DNA of 20,271 nucleotides from a virus, in the IMG/VR virus record IMGVR_UViG_3300032285_000047, positions 1 through 20,271 of that record. One strand, 5' to 3'. The notes below the pieces were generated by a model, which made no database searches, was not told the origin of the DNA, and saw only the letters and a program-made list of their open reading frames with translations. The translations under genes and the position numbers were made by a program. Positions 13,181-20,271 of this stretch are shown one piece after another. Numbering within the stretch: the stretch's first letter is position 1; the number at the start of each line of letters is the position of its first letter.

Positions 13181-15301
13181 TTACAAAATTGTTACTTGGG
13201 AGTTACCCATACCGCCACCAATAACTTGGATGCCAACTCGTGCGGTTTCACTTGTTCCTGCTGCGGTTGTTGTTCTAACAGTCAATAAAGCGCCAGCCAA
13301 GACAAATGATAGAGTCATGTTTACGCCAGTAATGTTGGTGATGTTTTGTTCAACCAAAGTGCCTGAACCATTTTCATTGATCAAACTTTCACGAACAGCG
13401 CATCTAGCACCGCCAGCACTTGACGCGTAATTTGCAACAACTTTAACAGTTGCGGCTTTTCCATTAAATGCACCAAAATCAATTGTGTACCAATCTGTTG
13501 ATGAAGCGGCTGAAACTGTCTTTACGCCAGTATTTCCCCAACTTGCATATTTGGCAACATAGTTACCAATCACAGACGATCCACCCGACAAATCAAGCAT
13601 TGGCTTTGCGCTTGCTTGGTTTGTGAATGGAGAAGTAACAGCAGCGCCACGACCCATTGATACAGCACTGATTCGGATGGTAAATGGATTAGCAGATGTG
13701 AAACGCAACAGGCCACCAGTCATGCCAGTTGCCATGATCCATCCATTACTTAATCTAAATAAGTTGGCTGAACCATAAAGGAAAGTTGATGCGCCTGGCT
13801 GAAACACCTCAATTGACGCATCGCCTGAAGTCACTTTATAAATGACTGCATACGACATTGGTGTGTAGTTGTTTCCATTATCAGAAACTGAGTTTGTAAC
13901 GCCACAAACAGCAAAAGCAACACTGCTAGAAAACTGAACAGCTTTACCAAGTCCTGTTGGCTCTGTGCTATCAGAAACAACTGAAGCACTCATGCTCACT
14001 TGATAAAAACAAGCGGGATAGCCACTTTCATTTAAGACTGACCAATCACCACCCAAAAGCACATTGCCATTTGGAGAAATTTGAGGGGCGACACGGGCTT
14101 CTCCTGCAAGTGGTGCTGGCTCTCCCGAATATGGAATGTTGAAGCCAATTTGACCACCACCCATTGTGTTGCTGCTTTCACCTGAAAAGTGGGTGTTTTC
14201 AATTTGCCATGAATCGCCATAAACGCCACGAACAGTGGTTTCATTGTAAAGACCAATTATTCGATTAACACCGCCAGATGTAACGCCATTGCCAAGACTG
14301 TCACCAATTACCATTGCATAAACATTGCCATCAGGTGCAGTGATGCCATTTCCAGTTTGACAATACACTTCACATGAAAGCATTTGATTCATGTGGAAAC
14401 TTTGAACAGGGTTATGTCCTGATGAATATCCAACATACCCCGTATTTTTTACCCACCAATTTGCCCATTGACATTCAACAAATTGATTTGAGTTAACAGG
14501 GCCATATCGTTGGTCACAGATAATATTTCCAAATTGGCAACTTCTAAATGTGTTGAAATAAAAACCTACAAAATCTCCTGCTACGGGATAGTCGCCACCA
14601 AACCAACTAGTTCCGCTAACAGTAACGCCTGTATATGCAGAATACCAAGATGAAAAACGGCAATCGCCTGTAATGTGAACACTATTTATAGCGCATTGTT
14701 TGCCAAGAAAATATGCAGCAGTTGGTGATCCAAATGTTGTTGAACCAACAATTGTCATGTTTTGCAAAATGACGCAGTTATAAACACAAAACCAAGCCTT
14801 ATTGAGACCATAACCAACGCCAGCCGTTGCGTAAGGGTCAACAATTACATCAGGAACAACTTTATAAGATTTTGCCAATCCATCAATTGTGCGACCCGCT
14901 GCCGCTGCAAACATGGCGTTCATAGCCGTTGTATCATTGGTTACGCCATCACCTTTTGCGCCAAACATCAAAGGGGTCAGAATTGGTGAAGTCAGATCGC
15001 CAATTGAAGTAATAGATGGAATGTTGTCGTAGGTGTTTAACAAAGTTCCTGTGGCAGTCTTAACAACATATTTGTAAAGCTGATCAGGTGTTACCCAAAT
15101 TTCACCGCTTGGCACTCTACCCGCAGAATCCAAAACGATTGGATTGCTTTGAGCAATTGATCCTGAACTTGATGTGTAGGTTGTCGCTGGTGTGTTAGTT
15201 CCTGCCAAGTAAGAATAGATCAATCCTCCCGCTAATGGGATGCCATTGTTGTCAAATAGTTGCTGCCCAACGCCAGCAAAACAGGAAAGATTGACTGTCA
15301 T
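13181..15301 (-). CDS. tailspike with head-binding-like domain and beta-helix (706 aa)
   Basis: Residues 1-97 resemble the P22 tailspike head-binding domain (QQLFDNNGIPLAGGLIYSYLAG, then VLDSAGRVPSGEIWVTPDQLYKYVV). After a linker, LMFGAKGDGVTNDTTAMNA at 111-129 is the usual opening of a right-handed beta-helix of the pectate-lyase type, which continues to about 380. Residues 380-560 are beta-rich, and the C-terminal part (590-706) looks like a jelly-roll or trimer cap. Such spikes bind and often cleave host surface polysaccharide. Catalytic acids cannot be assigned by eye. Its start overlaps the APS-kinase-like stop by four bases (ATGA), tying it to the sulfation pair. Confidence 0.8.
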   Translation of the reverse strand: MTVNLSCFAGVGQQLFDNNGIPLAGGLIYSYLAGTNTPATTYTSSSGSIAQSNPIVLDSAGRVPSGEIWVTPDQLYKYVVKTATGTLLNTYDNIPSITSIGDLTSPILTPLMFGAKGDGVTNDTTAMNAMFAAAAGRTIDGLAKSYKVVPDVIVDPYATAGVGYGLNKAWFCVYNCVILQNMTIVGSTTFGSPTAAYFLGKQCAINSVHITGDCRFSSWYSAYTGVTVSGTSWFGGDYPVAGDFVGFYFNTFRSCQFGNIICDQRYGPVNSNQFVECQWANWWVKNTGYVGYSSGHNPVQSFHMNQMLSCEVYCQTGNGITAPDGNVYAMVIGDSLGNGVTSGGVNRIIGLYNETTVRGVYGDSWQIENTHFSGESSNTMGGGQIGFNIPYSGEPAPLAGEARVAPQISPNGNVLLGGDWSVLNESGYPACFYQVSMSASVVSDSTEPTGLGKAVQFSSSVAFAVCGVTNSVSDNGNNYTPMSYAVIYKVTSGDASIEVFQPGASTFLYGSANLFRLSNGWIMATGMTGGLLRFTSANPFTIRISAVSMGRGAAVTSPFTNQASAKPMLDLSGGSSVIGNYVAKYASWGNTGVKTVSAASSTDWYTIDFGAFNGKAATVKVVANYASSAGGARCAVRESLINENGSGTLVEQNITNITGVNMTLSFVLAGALLTVRTTTAAGTSETARVGIQVIGGGMGNSQVTIL

Positions 15302-15747
15302 ATTTCAACTCCAATTGTCTTTATAGGCCGCTTAATTATGTCGGCAATTTCTTCAACATGATAAGTTGGAAACACATGATCAAATTCATTTCTGATCCGA
15401 ATATTCCACTCTTTTGGTTGCTCAAAAAGTTTGTTTGTATCAGCAAAACGACCCTCTTTAATTCGATCAACCCAGATCACAAAATCAGCGGCAAACGCCT
15501 TTCTTGTTTCCTCAGTTGGGCAGATTAAATCTGCAATCGCATGGCATCCCCATCTAGAAGCTACTGAACACAAATGACCCATGCGTCTTGCTTGTTCAAC
15601 ACGATCCTCAATGCTAAAGCCTAAATCTTTGTTGATATGCTGACGAATGTCATCAGCATTGAAATGAACGGCACTCATCAATCTAGCCAGTTCAGTTGCT
15701 AGTGTGGTTTTACCTGCGCCAGGCAGTCCCATCACTAAAATTTTCAT
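15298..15747 (-). CDS. APS-kinase-like P-loop kinase (149 aa)
   Basis: The sequence fits adenylylsulfate kinase (CysC), which uses ATP to turn APS into PAPS, the sulfate donor. Visible are the P-loop GLPGAGKTT at 7-15, NADDIR at 30-35 in place of DGDNVR, DLGFSIEDR at 41-49, ARRMGHLCSVA after it, and ICPTEETRKAF at 75-85, which matches ISPxxxxR in CysC. It is about 50 residues shorter than bacterial CysC: the N-terminal arm is missing and the lid region after residue 95 is reduced. Another small-molecule kinase role is possible. Start and stop both overlap neighbours by four bases, so it is translated together with the sulfotransferase-like gene and the tailspike. Confidence 0.72.
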   Translation of the reverse strand: MKILVMGLPGAGKTTLATELARLMSAVHFNADDIRQHINKDLGFSIEDRVEQARRMGHLCSVASRWGCHAIADLICPTEETRKAFAADFVIWVDRIKEGRFADTNKLFEQPKEWNIRIRNEFDHVFPTYHVEEIADIIKRPIKTIGVEI

Positions 15748-16304
15748 TTTTTCAGGCTTTGCAAATTGTTGAGCAACGCAAAATCAGCCGCATAAAACTC
15801 ATCTAATTTTGCTTTGACTTCAGGCGTTGATTGAATGTAGGCCAATGCTTGTTCATCCAATTCTTTTGGAGAGTCATTCATCACAAACTGAAAATCAAAG
15901 TTTTCAATTGTTTTTGCTTGGTACTTTGTAGCCAGTTGTTTTAATTTTTCGTTTAGCTGATTGTCAATAACAATGACTTCATCAAACTTTTGATCGCCAA
16001 TGTATGAACTCTGAGTTTGCAAATGAAATTCCATTTCTGACAAACCCAAAGTGGCAACGCAATCGTTAATGTGTTTTTGCACATCAACATTCATGCCTTC
16101 ATAGGTTGTGCGCTTTGGCAAGCCTGTAGGTGGGTATGAACCAAACAAAGAAATCTCATCAACAATTGTTTTTACATTTGACCAAAAACGAATGTATGGA
16201 TCACGCAAAAAACAAACCGACACATCTTGCTCACACATCAATGTTTGAGACAAAAATAACGCATATCGTGATGCGTTTTTTGGGATTTCAAGGATTTTTA
16301 TCAT
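15744..16304 (-). CDS. sulfotransferase-like protein (186 aa)
   Basis: Two PAPS-binding signatures are visible. EIPKNASRYA at residues 6-15 matches the 5'-phosphosulfate loop (PKxxST/S type), and CFLRDPYIRFWSNVKT at 31-46 matches the 3'-phosphate motif RDPxxRxxS with S42. The order and close spacing fit the compact carbohydrate sulfotransferase families. The remainder (50-186) is mixed alpha/beta with several Lys/Asp helices and would hold the acceptor site. The catalytic base is not assignable. No signal peptide, so it acts in the cytoplasm. It overlaps the fibre before and the APS-kinase-like gene after by four bases each. The call is from motifs; a search of structure or profile would settle it. 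Confidence 0.68.
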   Translation of the reverse strand: MIKILEIPKNASRYALFLSQTLMCEQDVSVCFLRDPYIRFWSNVKTIVDEISLFGSYPPTGLPKRTTYEGMNVDVQKHINDCVATLGLSEMEFHLQTQSSYIGDQKFDEVIVIDNQLNEKLKQLATKYQAKTIENFDFQFVMNDSPKELDEQALAYIQSTPEVKAKLDEFYAADFALLNNLQSLKK

Positions 16305-17401
16305 GAAAATGCCACTCCGCTAGTCACACCACGAAACACAACAATTGCCGTACAAGCATTGTTTGCTTTTGCTGTGATCGTAATATTGCCATACGAACCA
16401 GCGGATTTTGTGGCTGTGAAAGTTGGCGCTGTTGTAATTGAAAATCCATTCATGGATGAATTATTAGCAATCAAAGTGCTTGATCCACCGCCATACCAAC
16501 TACTACTGCCAAGTGAAGTTTGTGCAGCATAAGAATACACATAAACAGCCATACCATCAGGGTAACTTCCTGATTGAATAATAATTTCAAACACGCCACC
16601 AATAGTTGCACCATACGAATTTTCCGTGATGGTCATAATCGTTGTTGTGGTATTTGCCGCCAACGATGTTTGTTTTGATGTAAGTTGTTGGTAATTTACA
16701 AGTGTGGTGTCACCTGTTGATGTCAGTGTGGTGAACTTGCCTGTGGTTGCAGTTGTTGCACCAATGGTCACATTATTCAATGCGCTGACTGTGCCACCCA
16801 AAGAAACAGCAGTTGAGCCAAATGTGATGGAAGAATTTGACAAACCACCATTAGGGATGCCTGTGAAATTCGTGCCTGTCAATGTTGGTGTGTTTGTCCA
16901 AGAGGGTGCGCCTGACGCATTACCAATCAAGACTTGTGTGTTTGTTCCCGCTGCGGTGCTTCCCATCGCAGTTGTGCTTGCACCATAAATCAGGCCATAT
17001 TGGGTCAGATTGCTTGTCTGTCCTGTTCCACCATTGCCAACACCCAAAGTGCCTGAAACATGGGTTGACAGGCCAATCTTGCCCCACAAAGGCGCTGTGC
17101 TTACGCCACCAGAGATCAAAGCGTTGCCAGTTGCTACATCAGGAAGTTTGGCAAGTGTGGTGGTGGTGTCTGCATAAATCAGATCACCAACGGCATAAGA
17201 TGTTTGCCCTGTGCCACCAGCAGTTGCGGGGACAGTTTTCCAACCAATTACTTGAACGGCATTTGCGTTGTCTTTATAAAACAACTTGCCATCGGTAATG
17301 TTGATTGCCAATTCACCACTAGCAAGACTTGCCGCCAAAGGAACATTGGTGGTCGTGCTGCTGTAGTAAAGCTGAATGGGGGTGTAGCCTGTCTGTGCCA
17401 T
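16301..17401 (-). CDS. tail fibre protein with GGTGQTS repeats (366 aa)
   Basis: The N-terminus (GYTPIQLYYSSTTTNVPLAASLASGELAIN split by a turn) is a common phage fibre start. GGTGQTS occurs at 62-68 and 124-130, each followed by a YGLIYG or GDLIYA strand. GATTATTGKFT at 214-224 is shared with other fibre genes here. The C-terminal 130 residues form a separate beta domain (ENSYGATIGGVFEIIIQ, SYGNITITAKANN) that probably makes the receptor-binding tip. The protein is Ser/Thr/Gly-rich, as trimeric fibres are. It directly follows the 91-residue gene with no gap and overlaps the sulfotransferase start by four bases. Confidence 0.72.
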   Translation of the reverse strand: MAQTGYTPIQLYYSSTTTNVPLAASLASGELAINITDGKLFYKDNANAVQVIGWKTVPATAGGTGQTSYAVGDLIYADTTTTLAKLPDVATGNALISGGVSTAPLWGKIGLSTHVSGTLGVGNGGTGQTSNLTQYGLIYGASTTAMGSTAAGTNTQVLIGNASGAPSWTNTPTLTGTNFTGIPNGGLSNSSITFGSTAVSLGGTVSALNNVTIGATTATTGKFTTLTSTGDTTLVNYQQLTSKQTSLAANTTTTIMTITENSYGATIGGVFEIIIQSGSYPDGMAVYVYSYAAQTSLGSSSWYGGGSSTLIANNSSMNGFSITTAPTFTATKSAGSYGNITITAKANNACTAIVVFRGVTSGVAFS

Positions 17402-17677
17402 TTAGATGCTCGGTGTAAAGACTTGGGGCAACCAAGGGGCAACAACAGTCTTTTGAGTGACTGCCGCTTGTTCATCAAGCCTTGCCTCAACTTGTGCGCC
17501 AATATCTCTTTTAACCCAATCAATGACCATTTCCTCGGTCACATCGGCAAAAGGAGTAGTCAAAACAGGCTCGGCAAAATTCCACCAACCTTCGGTTTCA
17601 ACCCCATTTTTAACGCAGAAATACCTAGCGCCTGTGATCAGATCGCCATCGGCTTGAATTTCTAGTATTTTCCACAT
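17402..17677 (-). CDS. small protein between two fibre genes (91 aa)
   Basis: The first 45 residues form beta strands (MWKILEIQADGDLITGARYF, GWWNFAEPVL), followed by an amphipathic helix with TEEMVIDWVKRDIGAQVEARLDEQ and a Pro-rich end. Small proteins of this kind sit between fibre genes in several phages and may help assemble or cap fibres, but no function is established to my knowledge. The ATG at 17677 overlaps the stop of the 686-residue fibre (TGATG) and uses the GGAGG in that fibre's final codons as ribosome binding site. The next fibre gene starts right after its stop. Confidence 0.62.
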   Translation of the reverse strand: MWKILEIQADGDLITGARYFCVKNGVETEGWWNFAEPVLTTPFADVTEEMVIDWVKRDIGAQVEARLDEQAAVTQKTVVAPWLPQVFTPSI

Positions 17678-17691
17678 CAGAATGTGCCTCC
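17677..17691 (-). repeat. 15-bp shared element: GGTF codons plus ribosome binding site (copy 2)
   Basis: The minus strand reads GGAGGCACATTCTGA. It ends the 686-residue fibre with GGTF and the stop, while GGAGG serves the ATG of the 91-residue gene. Same dual use as the copy at 10163-10177. Confidence 0.65.
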
Positions 17692-19737
17692 AAGAACGCC
17701 ACCAGTTGCGGTCAAAACGCCTGTGGATGGATTAAATTTCAGTTTAGTGGATGATACCTTGATTGGCAAATTTCCTGAAGTGGAAGTCACCCAAGACAAG
17801 TACATATCGATTGCTGTGCTAGTGTCATCCGTTACCGCCACATTGGTTGCATTTGTTGCGGTTGTGGCAGTGGTTGCCGAACCCGCAGAACCATCGATGT
17901 TCACGCCTGTCAAAGACTGTGCGCTGCTTGACCGATTCAAAGCAATGGAAGTCGTGCCAATGTAAAGGCTTGAATTGCCCAATACACCGCTTGGAATTGT
18001 TCCCGATAGTTGTCCCGCAGGGAGGCTTGTCAGGCTTGCCCCAGAGCCGCTAAAACCCGTTGCTGTGAACAATCCTGTGCTTGGGTTGTAGTTCAGCTTG
18101 GTAGAACTGACATATTCGGTTGTCAGGTTGCCTGTGGTCTGATTTGCAAACAGTGGATAACGCACCGCATTTGTGGTGGTGTCATCTGTCACAGTCGCAT
18201 AAGCGGTCGGAGTTGTCCAAGTCGGTGCGCTTGAGCCATTGGAAGTCAGAACTTGACCCGCTGAACCCGTTGCACCTGACACCGCCAAAGTGCTACTGAA
18301 ATCAATAGTGGTGAATTTTCCAGTTGTCGGAGTGGTTGCGCCAACAGTTCCATTAATATTGATTGAGGCAGTTCCTGTCAGATTGGTAACTGTGCCGCTA
18401 GATGGCGTACCCAAAGCCCCACCATTAACCACAAAAGCCCCGCTAGAGCCTGTATTCACGCCCAAAGCTGTCACTACCCCTGTGCCTGTTGTAATCGTGC
18501 TAGGGGCTAATCCCGCACCGCCACCAATCATCAAAGCATTTGCCGCCAAAGCCGCAGAAGATGCCCATGCCGATGCGCTTGAGAAGTAAGGAATACCACC
18601 GCTAGTTCCCGCCACAGTCAAAGCCAATGTGCCTGAAGTTGTGATGGGTGAGCCGCCAACAGAAATGATGCCACCCGTAAAGGTTTGAGCAACAGAAGTC
18701 ACAGTTCCTGTGGTGGGTGTTGCCCATGAGGGAATACCCGATGCCAAAGTCAAAACTTGCCCATTTGTGCCAGCACTTAAAAATGCGGTTGCACTAGAGC
18801 CAGTTTGATAAGGAATAGCACCAACAGTTCCATTTGCAAGATTTGTTGCAGATGTTGCAGTTGCCGCATTACCTGAAATTGATCCTGTGATCGTATTGGT
18901 CACACTCAAATTGGTAAGTGTTCCAACGCCTGTAATGCCTGTATATGATCCTGATATACGGGCGGTGTCAATCGTGCCACTAGTGATCTGAGTGGCGGCA
19001 ATTGCAATGTTTGTGCTACCCGCCAAAGTCAATTGGCCTTGTGCGTTGACAGTGAAAGTCCCAACCTGAGAAGCAGAACCATAGGCTGCCGCTGTAACGC
19101 CTGTGTTGGTAATGCTGAAAGTGTTGCCTGTAAGGGTTAACCCTGTTCCCGCTAAATAAGAACCCGCACCCGAAAACTGTGACCAAGTGATTGGGGTCAC
19201 ATCAATTGTGCCGCCCTGATTGGATGTGCAAACCCATCCTGTGTCAGATAGGGTTGTCCCTGATTCAATAAAGGTGAACGCTGATGGCACTTCAGCCCAA
19301 ACATTCATGTCGGCTGATCGTGACCAAGCTGTTGCAGAGGCCACATAAATGCCGTTAAATTGGCTGCTTGACTGATTCTTGACCAGAATCCGATCACCCG
19401 CACTTAGACTTGTTGCCCAATCACCACCGCCTTGAGTGCCAAGACCCGACAAGGTAATGTTTGCCGTTGTGGAGTAAACGCACGATGCTTTGACATCAAG
19501 ACCTTGAGCGACCGAATCCACATAACCCTTGTTGGCAATGTCAGTGTCGGCAGATGGGGTTGTGGTGATCGTGCCAGTTACAGTCGTAATGCTTGTAAAG
19601 GTGGCGTTTGCAGGGCCATAAAAAGGCGTTCCCGCTGGCCCAACAAAGTATTGGAGGGCAAAGGTAGGCTCAGGGGCAAAAACGCCCTGAACAGGGACAA
19701 TGTTGGTTGTCTGAGTGACAGCCGTATTGTTAGACAT
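17677..19737 (-). CDS. large repetitive tail fibre (686 aa)
   Basis: Residues 60-190 hold a recurrent phage fibre domain (TPSADTDIANKGYVDSVAQG, then DRILVKNQSSSQFNGIYV). The rest is Ser/Thr/Gly/Ala-rich with many short repeats: GQVL...PSW motifs near 326-338 and 494-507, GATTPTTGKFT at 466-476, and a duplicated module at 516-561 and 635-679 sharing VTDDT, GNL, VSSTKL, NPSTG and TATG. The end is LGGTF. This is the composition of a trimeric beta-structured fibre. The catalytic acids of an enzyme are not evident. It overlaps the stop of the preceding small gene by one base and carries the start site of the following one. Confidence 0.75.
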   Translation of the reverse strand: MSNNTAVTQTTNIVPVQGVFAPEPTFALQYFVGPAGTPFYGPANATFTSITTVTGTITTTPSADTDIANKGYVDSVAQGLDVKASCVYSTTANITLSGLGTQGGGDWATSLSAGDRILVKNQSSSQFNGIYVASATAWSRSADMNVWAEVPSAFTFIESGTTLSDTGWVCTSNQGGTIDVTPITWSQFSGAGSYLAGTGLTLTGNTFSITNTGVTAAAYGSASQVGTFTVNAQGQLTLAGSTNIAIAATQITSGTIDTARISGSYTGITGVGTLTNLSVTNTITGSISGNAATATSATNLANGTVGAIPYQTGSSATAFLSAGTNGQVLTLASGIPSWATPTTGTVTSVAQTFTGGIISVGGSPITTSGTLALTVAGTSGGIPYFSSASAWASSAALAANALMIGGGAGLAPSTITTGTGVVTALGVNTGSSGAFVVNGGALGTPSSGTVTNLTGTASININGTVGATTPTTGKFTTIDFSSTLAVSGATGSAGQVLTSNGSSAPTWTTPTAYATVTDDTTTNAVRYPLFANQTTGNLTTEYVSSTKLNYNPSTGLFTATGFSGSGASLTSLPAGQLSGTIPSGVLGNSSLYIGTTSIALNRSSSAQSLTGVNIDGSAGSATTATTATNATNVAVTDDTSTAIDMYLSWVTSTSGNLPIKVSSTKLKFNPSTGVLTATGGVLGGTF
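17701..17835 (-). repeat. C-terminal copy of a duplicated fibre module
   Basis: Encodes residues 635-679 of the large fibre. It shares VTDDT, GNL, VSSTKL, NPSTG and TATG in order with the copy at 18055-18192, with a one-residue length difference. This indicates an internal duplication that has since diverged. Confidence 0.6.
18055..18192 (-). repeat. first copy of a duplicated fibre module
   Basis: Encodes residues 516-561 of the large fibre and pairs with the copy at 17701-17835. The conserved blocks lie at the ends of the module and the middle is divergent. Confidence 0.6.
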
Positions 19738-20000
19738 TATTCGTAGTAAACAGTTACGCTTGCAGTGCCGCTAATCACGACATACAAGCCGTTTTCACAA
19801 TTAATGCCATCAAAGAAGTTGATGTTTTGTGCCGCTGACATTGTGTAAGTGTCAATGATTTTGACAGTTGTGTCAGGGGTTTGGGCATCGTACACAGTGA
19901 TTGTGGGAGTAAGCGTCACGCTGGTGCAAAAAATGCCTTTAAGTTTGCCAGGCTGATTCTTCACCAAAGTGGTAGCGGAAATCTGTGAATAATTTGACAT
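19737..20000 (-). CDS. small beta-rich virion-type protein (87 aa)
   Basis: The product is almost all beta: SQISATTLVKNQPGKLKGIF, a central LTPTITVYDAQTPDTTVKI and a C-terminal GLYVVISGTASVTVYYE. It looks like a small jelly-roll or head/tail decoration domain. I start at ATG 20000, with AAAGG seven to eight bases upstream; a TTG at 20015 has no such site. It is the first gene of the late operon after the terminator and overlaps the large fibre start by one base (TAATG). The function is unknown; a virion part is inferred from neighbours. Confidence 0.62.
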   Translation of the reverse strand: MSNYSQISATTLVKNQPGKLKGIFCTSVTLTPTITVYDAQTPDTTVKIIDTYTMSAAQNINFFDGINCENGLYVVISGTASVTVYYE

Positions 20001-20023
20001 ACCAATGCCTTTCAAGTCATTAA

Positions 20024-20029
20024 ATTATA
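20024..20029 (-). promoter_or_regulatory. -10 element of a possible late promoter
   Basis: The minus strand has a perfect TATAAT just downstream of the terminator and 23 bases before the first late gene's start. No clear -35 hexamer is found at 16-18 bases, where T-rich terminator sequence lies. It could be an activator-dependent promoter or a chance AT-rich match. Confidence 0.3.
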
Positions 20030-20035
20030 TGTTCT

Positions 20036-20074
20036 AAAAAAGAAAAAGCCACCCCTTTTGAGGGCAGCCTTTTC
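20036..20074 (-). terminator. intrinsic terminator after the partial virion gene
   Basis: On the minus strand, AAAAG and GCTGCCCT pair with GGGGTGGC and TTTTT across a CAAAA loop, with three G-U pairs, and a further run of six T residues follows at 36-41. The stem with A-tracts on one side and T-tracts on the other could work in both directions. It separates the gene ending at 20093 from the late operon. Confidence 0.65.
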
Positions 20075-20092
20075 AATTATTTCAAGCCATTT

Positions 20093-20271
20093 TTATGGCA
20101 AGAATGTCAGGTCATAGCCGTAAATAAATACATCAGCGGTAGCTGGTACGCCCTGAACAGTCGTGTTACGAATGTACAAAGGAGTGCCTGTTACAGCGTC
20201 AGTAGATGTTGCAGCGGTCACAACAGTCTTAGCGGCTGTGGTGTTGCCTGACAAAGCATAAGTCGATTTGA
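20093..20271 (-). CDS. C-terminus of an upstream virion-type gene (partial)
   Basis: An open frame enters from the window edge and ends with TAA at 20093-20095, giving 58 visible residues. The sequence is Thr/Ala-rich and beta-like, ending in TADVFIYGYDLTFLP. By gene order (upstream of tail genes in a P22-like late region) a head protein is plausible, for example a coat or decoration protein. The visible part has no diagnostic motif, so the product stays unassigned. A terminator follows at 20036-20074. Confidence 0.6.
   Translation of the reverse strand, partial: KSTYALSGNTTAAKTVVTAATSTDAVTGTPLYIRNTTVQGVPATADVFIYGYDLTFLP

Noticed and set aside
16704-18589. Long plus-strand frames opposite the fibre genes
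   Set aside because: Val/Pro/Ala-rich translations are what the complement of Thr/Gly-rich fibre repeats yields; no ribosome binding sites or domains.
16301-19737. Short recurring Thr/Gly/Ser DNA patterns as a CRISPR array or satellite
   Set aside because: Repeat units vary in length and codons, lie in frame in fibre genes, and there are no regular spacers.

Overview
The window reads as part of a short-tailed (podovirus, P22-like) phage genome or a closely related prophage. Moderate GC, dense packing with ATGA/TAATG gene overlaps, and a P22-type set of head-completion, tailspike and ejection genes support this. The host is not shown by the sequence; a Gram-negative host is inferred from the tailspike, a lipoprotein signal and the lysis genes. 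No integrase, terminase, portal or polymerase is visible, so the lifestyle cannot be settled.

Layout. Positions 1-420 hold a control region. A small Cro/YdaS-like repressor is read leftward into a long-stem terminator, and two promoters point away from each other. A palindromic operator candidate sits on the -10 of the rightward promoter. Positions 423-3453 (+ strand) form an early operon: small unknown proteins, a 30-residue membrane peptide, a lipoprotein, then a DNA recombination set (Sak3/DUF1071-type annealing protein, YqaJ/lambda-type exonuclease, small SSB-like protein with an acidic tail). A structured intergenic segment, a winged-helix protein and a zinc-ribbon protein follow.

Positions 20000-3446 (- strand) form one almost gapless late operon. 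In transcription order it holds: a small virion-type protein, a 686-residue fibre, a 91-residue small protein, a 366-residue fibre, a sulfotransferase-like protein, an APS-kinase-like protein, a 706-residue beta-helix tailspike, an 89-residue protein, a gp4-like tail accessory factor, a gp10-like protein, a short fibre-like protein in the tail-needle slot, a cupin, three ejection proteins (the last with an M15 peptidase domain), and a lysis cassette ending in an M15 endolysin. A terminator and a -10 element at 20024-20074 separate this operon from a partial upstream gene whose C-terminus lies at 20093-20271.

The most interesting part is 15298-16304. A sulfotransferase-like gene and an APS-kinase-like gene are coupled to each other and lie translationally locked between a tail fibre and the tailspike. 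Together they could make PAPS and transfer sulfate, which suggests a phage-borne sulfation module for surface glycans or for virion fibres. Other notable points are a repeated 15-bp sequence that encodes a GGTF C-terminus and also serves as the next gene's ribosome binding site, a peptide motif repeated on both sides of the M15 domain, and a beta-rich insert in the gp4-like protein.
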